Under the pieces are notes generated by a model. It was not told where the DNA came from, did no database searches, and worked only from the letters and a program-made list of their open reading frames with translations. This document shows positions 25,380 through 35,141 of a DNA stretch of 64,000 nt, one piece after another. The stretch spans positions 142,783 through 206,782 of the forward strand of contig NZ_JEMV01000001.1 of assembly GCF_000588875.1 (NCBI RefSeq), read 5' to 3'. Position numbers and translations under genes: made by a program. Each line of letters starts with the position of its first letter. Position 1 is the stretch's first letter. Origin of the DNA: Sphingobium sp. Ant17 (lineage in GTDB: Bacteria > Pseudomonadota > Alphaproteobacteria > Sphingomonadales > Sphingomonadaceae).

Positions 25380-26753
25380 ATGCAAGAGCCGCCACGCACC
25401 CCGCCGACCGCCCGGCCCGAATTACACCCATGGAACGGTGTAGCGCCCGTGCCCGGTCCCGACGATGAGGCAATTGCCTATGTTGCGCCGGACCGGATGG
25501 CCCTCCCCCGACAGACGATGCTCTTTACGCTGCTCGGACTTTTGGTCGTCGTTCTTGTGGGGGGCGCTTTGGCGACCGCCTTTTTATTGCTCGGCGATCC
25601 GTTCGGGCCGGGCCATGCGGGATCGGCCCAACGGTCCTATGCATCGCTCACTAATGCAGAGATACGTCGGCTCCCGCCACCACCGCCCGTTGAACCGGTC
25701 CACTATCTGGACGTTCCGCAGGAAACGGCGCGAAAGGTGAATGAGGCGGTGCCCTTTTCGACCGAGCCCAACCCCGCAGCGATCCCGCTACGCCTGAACC
25801 TGGCCCCTGCCGACCGGGCGCGTGCCGTCGATTGTCTGGCTGCGGCCGCTTGGTATGAAGCGGGAGACGATACGCTCGGCCAGGAGTCGGTAATCCAGAC
25901 CGTCATCAACCGGATGCGGCACCCCTCCTTCCCCAACAGCGTCTGCGGCGTCGTTTTTCAGGGTTCCGAACGCAAAACGGGTTGCCAGTTCACCTTCACC
26001 TGTGACGGTGCCCTGGTCCGCAGAACCCCCTCTGCGACGGCATGGGGACGCGCCCAGGCGATGGCGAGCCTGGCGCTGAACGGTCTCGTATTCTCGCCCA
26101 TCGGCTGGGCGACCCATTATCATACCGACTGGGTCGTCCCAAATTGGAGCAGCAGCGTCGATAAGGTGGCCAAGATTCGGACCCATCTATTTTTCCGCTG
26201 GCGCGGGGCCAGCGGTCGGCCGGTCGCCTTTCACCGGGCGCATGCAGGGAGCGAACCGGTCATCGCCGCGATGCGCGGGCTGTCGCCCAGCCATGCTGGC
26301 ACCCTGGCGCTGGAGCCACTGCCAAGCGACATCTCGGCCGATGTCGCCGGGACAACAGGCGGCGATGCAAAGCCATTGCCGTCATCGAGCGTGAACGCGG
26401 ATTTGCGCGGCAATGCCTTGACCGCTGCTGATAGCAGCACGGGACTATTCGTTATCCAGATCAAATCGGGCACTTTTCCCGGGGCATTGGCCGTTATGGC
26501 CCTCGACATCTGCAAAGGTCGCCGGGAGTCCTGCACGGTCGTGGGCTTTGCAGGCACGCCCGGGCGAGTGACGGGAGGTGCGTTCGGGCGGGTGCGCTGG
26601 CCCGACAAAGTGCCGGACTTTTATTATTTCAGCGACAAGTCCCGGTCGCGCGAAATAGCCTATTGGAATTGCGCAACCTTCCCAAGGCCGGATGGCAGCC
26701 AATGCCTGCCGCCCAATTATCAACCGGCCGATGATCAGCGAGTCGGTGGGTAA
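25380..26753 (+). CDS. SleB/CwlJ-type cell-wall hydrolase, membrane anchored
   Basis: About 457 residues. One N-terminal membrane segment (MLFTLLGLLVVVLVGGALATA) precedes a Pro-rich linker and a hydrolase domain starting CLAAAAWYEAGDDTLGQESVIQTV, where the Glu of the WYEA segment is the expected catalytic acid, and ending THYHTDWVVPNW. This is the SleB/CwlJ (Hydrolase_2) family, which cuts peptidoglycan as a lytic enzyme. A C-terminal region of about 200 residues (including FVIQIKSGTFPGALAVMALD) is not recognised. The start is uncertain: GTG 25356, ATG 25362 and ATG 25380 are in frame and none has a good ribosome binding site. Confidence 0.75.
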   Translation: MQEPPRTPPTARPELHPWNGVAPVPGPDDEAIAYVAPDRMALPRQTMLFTLLGLLVVVLVGGALATAFLLLGDPFGPGHAGSAQRSYASLTNAEIRRLPPPPPVEPVHYLDVPQETARKVNEAVPFSTEPNPAAIPLRLNLAPADRARAVDCLAAAAWYEAGDDTLGQESVIQTVINRMRHPSFPNSVCGVVFQGSERKTGCQFTFTCDGALVRRTPSATAWGRAQAMASLALNGLVFSPIGWATHYHTDWVVPNWSSSVDKVAKIRTHLFFRWRGASGRPVAFHRAHAGSEPVIAAMRGLSPSHAGTLALEPLPSDISADVAGTTGGDAKPLPSSSVNADLRGNALTAADSSTGLFVIQIKSGTFPGALAVMALDICKGRRESCTVVGFAGTPGRVTGGAFGRVRWPDKVPDFYYFSDKSRSREIAYWNCATFPRPDGSQCLPPNYQPADDQRVGG

Positions 26754-26885
26754 CAGAAACGATATGAATATCTGTTTGAATGGATGTCGGATCTTCTACC
26801 AACCCCAGGCGTGGTTGGGCTAAGGTTAACGACCTTGTTTACATAGTGCGTGGATACTAAGAGGCGGTTAGGGAGTATTGGTTCG

Positions 26886-27470
26886 ATGATCTTTCTACGG
26901 AATACGCTGCGCATGGCCGTCTGTGGCCTTTTGGCGCTTATGGTTGCGGCCTGCGGCACGGCTGGCATCTCGCCCCCTGCGGAACGTCTGGCGGCGAACC
27001 GAGGCCCTGCCGAAGTCTATAAGCTTGGCGTGAGCGACAAGGTGCGGATGACCGTTTTCAACGAACCGAGCCTGTCGGGCGAATTTGCGATCGGGACGAA
27101 CGGCACGCTGTCCTTGCCGCTCATCGGCGATGTCGCGGCCGCCGGCCAGTCGGTGGAAGAAGTGACCAAGGTCGTCCAGTCCAAGCTGGGCACCGGCTAT
27201 CTGCGTGATCCCAAGGTCAATATGGAGGTCACCTCCTACCGGCCCTTTTATATATTGGGCGAAGTCAAGGCGCCGGGGACCTATCCCTATGTCAACGGCC
27301 TGACGATCGGCCAGGCAATCGCCATTGCCGAAGGCAGCACACCCAGAGCCGATCAAAGCGTCGTGTTCGTTCGGGCCGCCGGTCAGGACCGGGAGGTCGC
27401 CTACAAGAAAACGGACGATTTCCACGTGTTCCCCGGCGACACCATTCGGGTCGGCGAGCGGATATTCTAA
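26886..27470 (+). CDS. Polysaccharide export lipoprotein, short Wza/GumB type
   Basis: A 194-residue lipoprotein (lipobox VAAC) with a poly_export domain (KLGVSDKVRMTVFNEPSLSG, PLIGDVAAAGQSVEE) and one SLBB domain (FYILGEVKAPGTYPYVNG). This is the outer-membrane or periplasmic channel component for exopolysaccharide, of the short type seen in xanthan and sphingan systems. It is the first gene of the plus-strand export operon, which continues with a small secreted protein, an outer-membrane barrel and a Wzc-type kinase. ATG 26886 was chosen over an upstream in-frame codon because it begins the signal peptide directly. Confidence 0.88.
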   Translation: MIFLRNTLRMAVCGLLALMVAACGTAGISPPAERLAANRGPAEVYKLGVSDKVRMTVFNEPSLSGEFAIGTNGTLSLPLIGDVAAAGQSVEEVTKVVQSKLGTGYLRDPKVNMEVTSYRPFYILGEVKAPGTYPYVNGLTIGQAIAIAEGSTPRADQSVVFVRAAGQDREVAYKKTDDFHVFPGDTIRVGERIF

Positions 27471-27509
27471 CGTTATGAATTATTTTGGTTTTTTAAAAGG
27501 TAACTGAGC

Positions 27510-28010
27510 ATGACCGTTCGATTTGCGCGGCCTTATCGCGCTGGCCTCCTGGCCGCTTTTGCCATAGTGGCGGTGCAACAAGCCGCTGCAATGCAGGAAT
27601 CTCCGTCACAGCCGCCCCCGTCGCAGGAAGCGGTCGACACGGTTGACCGGGATAAGGCAGCGCGAACCTTGTGCCGTGCGATGATCGATTCGGTCAGGCC
27701 ATTGCCGACGGATGCGGGCACCGCCGATCTGGAAGCTGCGTTGATATTCGTCATCAGTCAGGACGCGGTCGTCCGCGCGGAAACCGATAAGACGTTGCTG
27801 TTCCAACTGATCGAATCCGCTCTCTCCTGCACCGTCAGCGGCGCTGCATCCTACAAGAATTTGGAGCAGGCCGCTCAAAACGTATTGCAGTCTTATAGGG
27901 TTGGTACTGGCTCCATCCGCACGAGCAACGGGGCGGGTGCCGTAGGCTTCTCCCCGCTTCTTGGCGTGGGCGGCGGTGGCGGCGGTGCCAATTACTCATC
28001 AAATCAGTGA
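27510..28010 (+). CDS. Small secreted protein of unknown function in the export operon
   Basis: A 166-residue protein with a signal peptide (AGLLAAFAIVAVQQAAAMQ), a Pro-rich start and a helical middle with two Cys (TLCRAM, ALSCTV), which could form a disulfide. It ends in a Gly-rich tail (GVGGGGGGANY). I do not recognise a family. Its place between the export lipoprotein and the outer-membrane barrel suggests a periplasmic accessory of polysaccharide export. Confidence 0.65.
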   Translation: MTVRFARPYRAGLLAAFAIVAVQQAAAMQESPSQPPPSQEAVDTVDRDKAARTLCRAMIDSVRPLPTDAGTADLEAALIFVISQDAVVRAETDKTLLFQLIESALSCTVSGAASYKNLEQAAQNVLQSYRVGTGSIRTSNGAGAVGFSPLLGVGGGGGGANYSSNQ

Positions 28011-28080
28011 TTGAGGACGGGTCGGTCCTAAAAAAGCAACCTAAGCCGGCCAGTGAACTTTGATATTAAGGGGGAAAGTG

Positions 28081-29382
28081 ATGAAGCGCTTCAGGAAAGG
28101 GCCTCTGGTGGCTATTTGCGCGCTTGCGGTCACTGCGCCGCAGGCCGCATTCGCGCAGGATAATGATATCCTGGTAGAGCCGGAACTGCTGGTCGACTAT
28201 GATCGCAGCCGCAATATCGCCGTGACCGAAAAGCGGCGGCCCGACTATGATGCGCTGGGCATTCGTGCGAGCAGCTTTCTGGTCTATCCCAGGCTCGACA
28301 TCGGCCTTGGCTATAATGACAATATATTCCTCGCGGACTCCGATGAGGTGTCGGATGGCTATGCGATCATCCGTCCATCCGTCCGGGCACAATCGGATTG
28401 GTCCCGCCATCAATTGACCGCGACCGCATCGGGTGCCTTCCGTCGATTTTTCGACAACAGCGTTCGTGACGAAGATAGCTGGAATGTCGGTGCGCTCGGC
28501 CGGGTCGATGCCACCAGCGCCCTGACGCTCACTGCCCAGGTGCAGGCCGGCAATCGATTTGAAAGCGCCTTTTCCGGCGGCGTCGATGCCAACGTCGCCG
28601 CATTGTCCAATTACGATTATAATTTCCTGTCACTGCGGGGGCGATATGAGCTCGGCCGCAACCGGATTGCGCTGGCCTATAATCGTAATGAATATGACTT
28701 TAACAATATCCGCTTCAGCGATTCGACCACGCTGGATCAGTCCAATCGCAGCCGAACCATCGATAGCATCGTCGGGCAGTTCGAGCGCGCGCTGAACCCC
28801 GGTCTGTCTGTCTATGGACAGCTCAGCTATGCTCGGACGCGGTATGACGCCCTGCTGGCACCCGGAGTAGAAAATCGCGATTCGGACGGCTATCGGGCCG
28901 TTGCCGGGGTGAGCATGGACTTGCCCGCCTTCATACGCGGCACTTTGGCTTCCGGATATACATGGCGTAATTTCGACAGCCCGTTGTTCCGCCAAGTTAA
29001 GGGTTTGTCGGTCGATGCCAAGCTCGAATATTTCCCGTCAGAGCTGACGACATTCACGCTCCGAGGCAGTCGCCTGATCCAGGATTCAAATATCGCCATC
29101 ACCACGGCGTTTTTTGACAATCGCATTTCTTTGGGCGTGGATCATGAATTGTTGCGCAATGTGATATTGAGCGCATCGGGCGACCTGAGCTATCAGGATT
29201 ATATCGGCTCCCCCAACAACAGCACCGTCTATCGGCTCTCGTCTCGGGCTCGCTATCTTATGTCCCGGAAACTCTCCGCTGACTTATTGGCAAGCTATGC
29301 CCACCGTAATCGTGAAACGCTGGTCAGCAACGGCAATCTCAGCGAGATGCGCATCGAAGCGACAGTGTCCCTGCGACTTTAA
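28081..29382 (+). CDS. Outer-membrane beta-barrel protein of the exopolysaccharide export operon
   Basis: About 433 residues: a signal peptide ending AAFAQ, then a beta-barrel with alternating aromatic/hydrophobic strands (LDIGLGYNDNIFL, ELGRNRIALAYNRNEYDF, LSADLLASYAHRNRE) and a C-terminal strand EATVSLRL. It matches the outer-membrane barrel type (BBP2_2/GelF-like) found in sphingan clusters. Its likely role is a polysaccharide channel or its partner in the outer membrane. ATG 28081 follows AAGGGGGAAA at a good distance. It is the third gene of the export operon. Confidence 0.8.
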   Translation: MKRFRKGPLVAICALAVTAPQAAFAQDNDILVEPELLVDYDRSRNIAVTEKRRPDYDALGIRASSFLVYPRLDIGLGYNDNIFLADSDEVSDGYAIIRPSVRAQSDWSRHQLTATASGAFRRFFDNSVRDEDSWNVGALGRVDATSALTLTAQVQAGNRFESAFSGGVDANVAALSNYDYNFLSLRGRYELGRNRIALAYNRNEYDFNNIRFSDSTTLDQSNRSRTIDSIVGQFERALNPGLSVYGQLSYARTRYDALLAPGVENRDSDGYRAVAGVSMDLPAFIRGTLASGYTWRNFDSPLFRQVKGLSVDAKLEYFPSELTTFTLRGSRLIQDSNIAITTAFFDNRISLGVDHELLRNVILSASGDLSYQDYIGSPNNSTVYRLSSRARYLMSRKLSADLLASYAHRNRETLVSNGNLSEMRIEATVSLRL

Positions 29383-29407
29383 TTGCGCTTCGGCGCTCAC
29401 TTGGCTA

Positions 29408-29422
29408 TGCTGCAATGCAGCA
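29408..29422. promoter_or_regulatory. Perfect dyad TGCTGCA-A-TGCAGCA upstream of the wzc-like gene
   Basis: A 7-bp perfect inverted repeat 16 bp before the kinase start. It contains CTGC-N3-GCAG, the form of box described for PhaR/AniA regulators. Related versions lie before other polysaccharide genes (38243, 48251, 55024, 60192). An identical 11-mer inside the coding sequence at 27586-27596 shows that chance hits occur. Confidence 0.35.
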
Positions 29423-29437
29423 AGGGGATGGTTTTAG

Positions 29438-31540
29438 ATGAACAGCGCGGCAAGTGAAGGCAAAGAGGTTCGGCTTTCTGACAATGTGTTGGCGTTGAAA
29501 GGGGTATTGCGGCGGCGTTGGGTAACACTTGCGCTGGTGACGGGCGTAATATTCGCCGTAGCGGCGGTACTCATCTTGCTGATGACGCCAAGTTATCAGG
29601 CAACCGCGCGCCTCCAGATCGATCCAAATCGTGATCCGTTGGCGCGTTCGCGGGGCAATTATACGCCCGATCTTGATTCGGAAGCCATCGAAACCGAAGT
29701 CACGCTGCTCAATTCGCAAGAGGTCGCGCGGGCGGTAGTTCAGCGCTTGAACCTGCAGAACGATCCCGAGTTCGCCAAGGATGTGGAAGCTGGCGCTTCG
29801 GTCTCCCCCGCCGACCGGATGGATTCCCTGGTCCGCGCGGTCAAGGGTAACTTGAATGTCGGCCGGGACAAGCTGACCTATGTCATAAATGTCGGTTTTG
29901 AATCGACGGACCCACGCAAGGCAGCGGACATCGCGAATGCCTTTGCCGAAGAATATATCCGTGCCAAGATCGGCACGAGGATGGGCACGGCCGAAACGCA
30001 GGCTGCATTTTTTGAACGCCGCCTGACCGAACTCGGCAATGAAGTTCGCGCAGCAGAGGCAGCCGCCGCGCAATATCGTGCCCAAACCGGCATGATCGGT
30101 CGGGACGCCGGTACGATCGTGGATCAGCAGGTCGGCCCATTGTCGAGCCAACTCGCCACCGCCGAATCATCCGCCGCCGAAGCGCGCGCCAATCTCAACG
30201 CTGCGCGCGCACAGATCGCACGTGGCGGGTTGGATGCCGTTTCCGAGGTGCGCAGTTCCCAGGTGGTTTCGGATCTCCGTCGGCAACGCGCTGAAGTCGT
30301 CCGCAGCAAGGGGGAAGTCGACGCGCGCTATGGTCCTCTTCACCCCGAAACCGTCAAGGTTCAGGATCAGCTCAAGCAGCTCGACCGCCAGATTGCAGAG
30401 GAAGCCGAGCGCGCCGTTGCCTCGCTTCAGGCCGCGTCGCAAGCAGCGGATGCCCGCGTGGCAAGCCTTCGTGGATCGCTGCGGCAGTTGGAAGGTCAGC
30501 AAGCGACCAATACGCGCGCGAGCGTAACCGGCGACAGCCTGGAGCGGGAAGCAGCGAGCAAGCGTGCGGCCTATGACCAGATGGCCAAGCTGTCGGTGGA
30601 CAGCGTACAGGGCCAGCGCAGCGAAATTGCGACGGCCACGATCATCGACCGTGCGACGCCACCAACTTCTCCCACAGCCCCCAAGCGTTCCTTGTTGCTC
30701 GCGATGGCATTGATCGTCGCTTTTGCGGGAGGAAGCGCCACGATCATCACGCAGGAACTTCTGGTTCCCGGCATCCGCAACGTGTCCGACTTGGAATCCG
30801 AACTCGGCCTGACCGTGCTGGCGGCCGTGCCGAAGGTGAAGGGGAAAGAATCGCCTGCTAATCTGATCGCCGACAAATCGACCTCGCTCTTCGGCGAATC
30901 GATGCGGATCGCGCGCGCCTCGATCCTGGGCGTGCGTTCGTCCGAACCGATCAAGATCATCGCCATCACGTCGACGGTTCCCGCAGAAGGCAAGACGACG
31001 ACTGCGCTCGCTTTTGCGCGAACGCTGGCGGTCAGTGGATCGCGGACGCTGTTGATCGACTGCGATATTCGCCGGGCATCGCTGCGGCAGACGACGGGCA
31101 TAGCTGGCGACGCAGGTCTGGTTGAAATCCTCGATAAACAGGCCCCCGTAGAAGCGGCTATCATCGCTGATACGACCGAAAAGCTGGACCTGCTGCCCGT
31201 GCTGCGGCCGCATTATAGTTCGGAAGATGTGTTTGGCGGTGATACGATGGCCCAGCTGCTCAAGGATCTGAGTAGCCGCTACGACCATATCGTGCTCGAC
31301 CTGCCGCCATTGCTGGGCCTTGCCGATGGTCGGTTCCTGGCAGCGCTGGCGGACGCGGTTGTCCTGGTCGTGCGTTGGGGCAAAACGCCGATGCGGCCGG
31401 TCGCGGCAGCAGTTCAGCAATTGCGGGCGGATGACGCGCACTTGATTGGCGCGATCTTCGCAATGGTCGATCCATCATCGGAAGCGATCGGCGGTTTGTA
31501 CTATTCCCAGCAATATGCCGCCTATTATCGCGCGGGCTAA
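29438..31540 (+). CDS. Polysaccharide co-polymerase/tyrosine autokinase (Wzc type, BY-kinase)
   Basis: A 700-residue protein: Wzz domain with two membrane helices (near residues 25-50 and 415-435), a long periplasmic coiled coil (about 180-390) and a C-terminal BY-kinase domain. Kinase motifs are Walker A VPAEGKTTTAL, Walker A' LLIDCDIRRA and Walker B HIVLDLPP. The C-terminus has a tyrosine cluster (GGLYYSQQYAAYYRAG) for autophosphorylation. In sphingan systems these two functions are often on separate proteins (GelC/GelE type); here they are fused. It controls chain length and export together with the lipoprotein at 26886. The next gene overlaps its 3' end. Confidence 0.93.
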   Translation: MNSAASEGKEVRLSDNVLALKGVLRRRWVTLALVTGVIFAVAAVLILLMTPSYQATARLQIDPNRDPLARSRGNYTPDLDSEAIETEVTLLNSQEVARAVVQRLNLQNDPEFAKDVEAGASVSPADRMDSLVRAVKGNLNVGRDKLTYVINVGFESTDPRKAADIANAFAEEYIRAKIGTRMGTAETQAAFFERRLTELGNEVRAAEAAAAQYRAQTGMIGRDAGTIVDQQVGPLSSQLATAESSAAEARANLNAARAQIARGGLDAVSEVRSSQVVSDLRRQRAEVVRSKGEVDARYGPLHPETVKVQDQLKQLDRQIAEEAERAVASLQAASQAADARVASLRGSLRQLEGQQATNTRASVTGDSLEREAASKRAAYDQMAKLSVDSVQGQRSEIATATIIDRATPPTSPTAPKRSLLLAMALIVAFAGGSATIITQELLVPGIRNVSDLESELGLTVLAAVPKVKGKESPANLIADKSTSLFGESMRIARASILGVRSSEPIKIIAITSTVPAEGKTTTALAFARTLAVSGSRTLLIDCDIRRASLRQTTGIAGDAGLVEILDKQAPVEAAIIADTTEKLDLLPVLRPHYSSEDVFGGDTMAQLLKDLSSRYDHIVLDLPPLLGLADGRFLAALADAVVLVVRWGKTPMRPVAAAVQQLRADDAHLIGAIFAMVDPSSEAIGGLYYSQQYAAYYRAG

Positions 31541-32240
31541 CCGCAACCATGCAGGCGCAGCCTCGATCGCCGGGTCGAGGGCTGCGCCTGCAAGATATCT
31601 TGCGATCGTCGCACTGGTCGTCGTCGGCATAGGTGCCGCATCGTCTGTTTATGAACTGCGTCGGGAACATGCCATTGCAACGGCGCAGGAGCAGCTGTTG
31701 GCAAGCGTGCAGTTTACAGCGCGGCGCGGGCTTCCGATTGGGCCGCCCCCCCCGCTCAACCTGGCACAGCCGCCACGCGCGCTGCTGCTTGATGCCCAAC
31801 TCTATTTGAACCAGGTGCCGTTTGCGCAAGATGCGGCGGACAAACGGCGACTATTGAGCATGGCGCAACGCATGATCGCAGCCGCGCTTGCGGGCCGCCC
31901 CGGTTGGGGAGAAGCCGAGGCATTAGAAGCCTATCTCCAATCCTTGAAAGGATCAGAGGGCAAGGTCGCGGCGCAGCGCGCTTTGGTGCGCAGCTATGAC
32001 CATATGCCCTATATGCGTGAGGCAGCCGCTTGGCGGATACGCTATGGCCTTGCGCAATGGGGTGCATTGCCGGACGCCACGCAAAGGCGCATCGTCGACG
32101 AAGCCATCTGGTTTGTCCGGTTAAGGCCAGAGCAGCGCGACAGCATATTCGCTGCCGTTCGCGCCACGCCCGCCTATTTTCCTTTCATGCTGCGGTGGCG
32201 CACGGTCAGGGCTTTCGACGCGGACCGGCTGCCGAATTGA
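31515..32240 (+). CDS. Single-pass membrane protein of unknown function after the autokinase
   Basis: A 241-residue protein with one N-terminal membrane segment (YLAIVALVVVGIGAASSVY) and a helical periplasmic domain with TPR-like helical pairs (AEALEAYLQSLKGSEGKVAAQRALV). ATG 31515 overlaps the autokinase gene by 26 nt, so the two are probably co-translated. Its 3' end overlaps the convergent Wzy-like gene by 67 bp. I do not recognise the family; an accessory role in export is inferred from context. Confidence 0.6.
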   Translation: MPPIIARANRNHAGAASIAGSRAAPARYLAIVALVVVGIGAASSVYELRREHAIATAQEQLLASVQFTARRGLPIGPPPPLNLAQPPRALLLDAQLYLNQVPFAQDAADKRRLLSMAQRMIAAALAGRPGWGEAEALEAYLQSLKGSEGKVAAQRALVRSYDHMPYMREAAAWRIRYGLAQWGALPDATQRRIVDEAIWFVRLRPEQRDSIFAAVRATPAYFPFMLRWRTVRAFDADRLPN

Positions 32241-33535
32241 TGCCGTTCCCACAATAGGCCAATCAGAAATAGCGTCATCGCTGCCAGCGCGGGTATATCG
32301 AGCGCGATATCCACCATGGAACAGAGCAATGCGGTGAAGATCGCCGCGACCACGCCCGCGCGACCATCCAATGGTCCGTAATAGGATAAGTTGGCCGCGA
32401 TTCGACGGACGATCACCAACATCGCTATGGTCAGTAGCAACAGGAATGGCACGCCACCGTCGATGAGGAAACGCAGGATCAGGTTGTGGGGTGCATTGAC
32501 CATCCACAGGGCCTGGGCCGTGCGCGGATCAGTCAACATCTGCTGGTTGACGTCGGGGAAGCTGCCCAAACCATAGCCGAACCAGGGTGCCTGCCGTGCG
32601 ATGTGCCAATAATGGCCCCACATCATCGTCCGTCCGGCCGTGCCCTCAGCGATCATGCTGGCGCGCGCGAACAGCATATCCACCAGGCCGACGGCCAGAA
32701 CGCCGCCTGCACCGAGCAACAGGAGCAGCGGCACCAGCCAGGAATCGAATCCCTTTCGGCGGAGGAAGTGCAGCAGCCCGATGCCGGTCAGACCCAGCAA
32801 AGTCCCCGCCATTGCCGACCGAGACGCCGTGATCGCGCAAGCCCCCGCACACAGCAACAGTCCGACCCAGCGGGCAGCACGCCATGCTTGTGCAACAGGT
32901 CCGTCGCCGATCGCCGGGTCGCTCACGATCCGTCCGAGCGCCAACAGCGCCAGCATGCCATAATAGGTGCCTGCGACATTGGCATTGCTCAGCGTGCCGG
33001 TGAACCGCATATCCTGTCGGGGACGCCAGATGTCCCACGGCAATTCCGTACCATATTCGCGAAGAATGAGCCCGCCGATTACATTGACGCAGCCAAAGAG
33101 CAGCATCCAATCGATTATGTTGGCAAGGGCGTTGCGCCTGGCCCCCAACATCGCGCCGGCCAGAAACGCGGCGAGGAGTCCAGCCGCCCCGAGCAACCGG
33201 GGCAAGAGGAGGTCGGGCACGATATAGCCTTGCCGAAGCAGGAACTGGGCCGGTGCCCAAAGCGGCAGCGTCGCCCAACCATAAGCCAGCAGGACCAGGG
33301 CAAGGATGGGCAATGCGCGCGTCCAGAACAGGCGCGGTGGGGCATCGAGCAGCAACAGCAACGCCAGCATTGCCCCGCATAGCAGGAACAGAGTCGGATT
33401 GCCGGACAGCGTGTCCAGACCATTGAAGGTGAATCCGATACTGAGCAGCAGCGCTATGATGGGTGCAATCTGCCGTTCAACGCCTGAACGAAGGCGCGGG
33501 CGAGCTCTCCTGCGGCTTCCGACGCGATCGTGCAT
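32174..33535 (-). CDS. O-antigen ligase/Wzy-like polymerase, first of three in the locus
   Basis: About 453 residues with ten or more membrane helices and the large periplasmic loop of the Wzy_C/O-antigen ligase family. Recognisable points are RFTGTLSNANVAGTYYGML and WFGYGLGSFPDVNQQ, with MVNAPHNLILRFLIDGGVPF near the end. Such proteins polymerise lipid-linked repeat units or ligate chains on the periplasmic side. ATG 33535 (MHDRVGSRRR) is preferred; a longer form from 33583 is possible. It is convergent with the upstream gene and not in the same operon as the export genes. Confidence 0.85.
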   Translation of the reverse strand: MHDRVGSRRRARPRLRSGVERQIAPIIALLLSIGFTFNGLDTLSGNPTLFLLCGAMLALLLLLDAPPRLFWTRALPILALVLLAYGWATLPLWAPAQFLLRQGYIVPDLLLPRLLGAAGLLAAFLAGAMLGARRNALANIIDWMLLFGCVNVIGGLILREYGTELPWDIWRPRQDMRFTGTLSNANVAGTYYGMLALLALGRIVSDPAIGDGPVAQAWRAARWVGLLLCAGACAITASRSAMAGTLLGLTGIGLLHFLRRKGFDSWLVPLLLLLGAGGVLAVGLVDMLFARASMIAEGTAGRTMMWGHYWHIARQAPWFGYGLGSFPDVNQQMLTDPRTAQALWMVNAPHNLILRFLIDGGVPFLLLLTIAMLVIVRRIAANLSYYGPLDGRAGVVAAIFTALLCSMVDIALDIPALAAMTLFLIGLLWERHQFGSRSASKALTVRHRSMKGK

Positions 33536-33773
33536 TGCCAGCCTGGCATTGTGGACCTGCCTCGTTCCCCTCCCCCGCATCATCTACCTTATGTTCGTGC
33601 CAGCCCGTGCCAGCCAATCCTTGCCCGCTACGGATAACGGCCGCATCAGACCGAGCCGCCGGATTTCGTTGATGCCGCCTCTATCACCAAAGCCTTAGCA
33701 AGGGTCAATGTTTCGAGCCGTTTAGCGCTATTTGGCTCTATTCCAACGAGCATGTTGCACCAACGGCGGACGT

Positions 33774-35141
33774 TCAACGTTCCGTGAAGACCCTGTCCAT
33801 TCTTTGGAGTAGAGGGCCAAACAGATATTCCATGGCGGTTCTGGCCTTGGTGTTGACCACGATCTCAACCGGCGTACCGGGGCGGACGCCACCGGCCAGC
33901 CCCGCGCGCTTGCCAGCGCTGCGCAATTCCCGATCGGGTACGCGAATCTGGGCGGTATAATAGGCCTCGCCCGTGCGGGGATCTTCTATGCTTTCAGCCG
34001 ACACACGCTCCACCGTCCCTTCTACAGGCGGCAGGTCCGCGGAGCGGAACGTCACAAGCCGCACCTTGGCGGCCTGCCCAGGTGCCAGGTCGGCTGCATT
34101 TTCCAGTGAAACCCGTGCTTCCACGACATAATCTTTCGACGCCGGCACCAGGTCGAATAGGGGCCCGCCAGGCGCGATCACCTGTCCGACCTTCGGCATG
34201 TTGGCAGCGCTGATCGTACCGTCGAAAGGGGCCAGTATGGCCGACCGCGAGCGATCGGTACGGGCCGCCTGCCATTGCGGCAACACGCTATGCAATTCCG
34301 TCTGCGCGAGTCGAAGCCGATCGGCATTCTGCCTATTGCGCTCTTCCTGACCACCCAACATTTGGAGCGTCACTTCTTCCGACTGGCTGCGAAGGCGGCC
34401 AGCCTCCGCGCGGGATGCACCAATTTCGCCGTCATAGGCGGCCGACGCGCGTTGCAGCGCGACGACGCGCGATCGGGTGGTGAGGCCTTTCGCCAGCAAG
34501 GATTGCATCGCCGCCAATTCTTCGTCGTTAAGCTGCTTTTGACGAACGGACGATGCTCGTTGCTCCGCCTGCCCCGCCGCCTGATGACCGATCTGGGCGC
34601 GCCGATCGCGCAGCATGCCCCTTTCCGACCGGATAATGGCGCGCTCAAGTTGCAACTGGGCCTTTTCCCGCGCCAACGCGGCCAAGGCAATCGCCCGATT
34701 CTCTCCCGTGAGAGTCGCGAAGGAGGGAATATCCGGCACATCTGCGTCACCGCGCAGTCCCGCTTCAAGCCGCGCGATTTCAGCCTGCAAGCCAAATACC
34801 CGGCTCGCCAAAGATCGTTCTTGGGCGACCTCATCGGGATTGGCGAATTCAGCGAGGAGATCGCCTTCGCGCACACGGGCGCCGTTGGCGACATAGACTC
34901 GCCCGACCACGCCACCAGAGGGCGTCTGCACGGCACTGAGCGAACTTGCCGCCCGCACCGTCCCCGGCGCGATCACCGCAGCGTCCAGTTGCGCCAGCAT
35001 TCCCCACCCCAGGGTGGTTACGATGAGCACGGCACCAAGGCCGATGCCCATATATAATTCCGGCTTGAAATTATGCGGTCGGCTGTGTGCCGACGGTATC
35101 GACAGACGGGTGTCCGAATCGATGATGACCATCTCGCTCAT
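33774..35141 (-). CDS. HlyD-family membrane fusion protein of a type I secretion system
   Basis: A 455-residue protein with a single N-terminal membrane anchor (GIGLGAVLIVTTLGWGML), a lipoyl/barrel-sandwich hybrid domain (VRAASSLSAVQTPSGGVVG), a long periplasmic coiled coil (about residues 105-300) and a second barrel half (SAILAPFDGTISAANMPKVG). This is the PrtE/AtrB-like adaptor that bridges an inner-membrane ABC ATPase to an outer-membrane TolC-type channel. It overlaps its ABC partner by 4 nt (35138-35141, ATGA). No TolC homologue is in the window. The RTX protein at 60.4 kb is the obvious local candidate substrate. Confidence 0.92.
   Translation of the reverse strand: MSEMVIIDSDTRLSIPSAHSRPHNFKPELYMGIGLGAVLIVTTLGWGMLAQLDAAVIAPGTVRAASSLSAVQTPSGGVVGRVYVANGARVREGDLLAEFANPDEVAQERSLASRVFGLQAEIARLEAGLRGDADVPDIPSFATLTGENRAIALAALAREKAQLQLERAIIRSERGMLRDRRAQIGHQAAGQAEQRASSVRQKQLNDEELAAMQSLLAKGLTTRSRVVALQRASAAYDGEIGASRAEAGRLRSQSEEVTLQMLGGQEERNRQNADRLRLAQTELHSVLPQWQAARTDRSRSAILAPFDGTISAANMPKVGQVIAPGGPLFDLVPASKDYVVEARVSLENAADLAPGQAAKVRLVTFRSADLPPVEGTVERVSAESIEDPRTGEAYYTAQIRVPDRELRSAGKRAGLAGGVRPGTPVEIVVNTKARTAMEYLFGPLLQRMDRVFTER

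Noticed and set aside
27586..27596. CTGCAATGCAG as a further PhaR-like operator
   Set aside because: It lies inside the signal-peptide coding region of the gene at 27510; retained only as evidence that such boxes arise by chance.
33749..33770. TGTTGCACCAACG as another regulatory box
   Set aside because: The second half does not match the dyad, and the position after the 3' end of the HlyD gene is unlikely for an operator.
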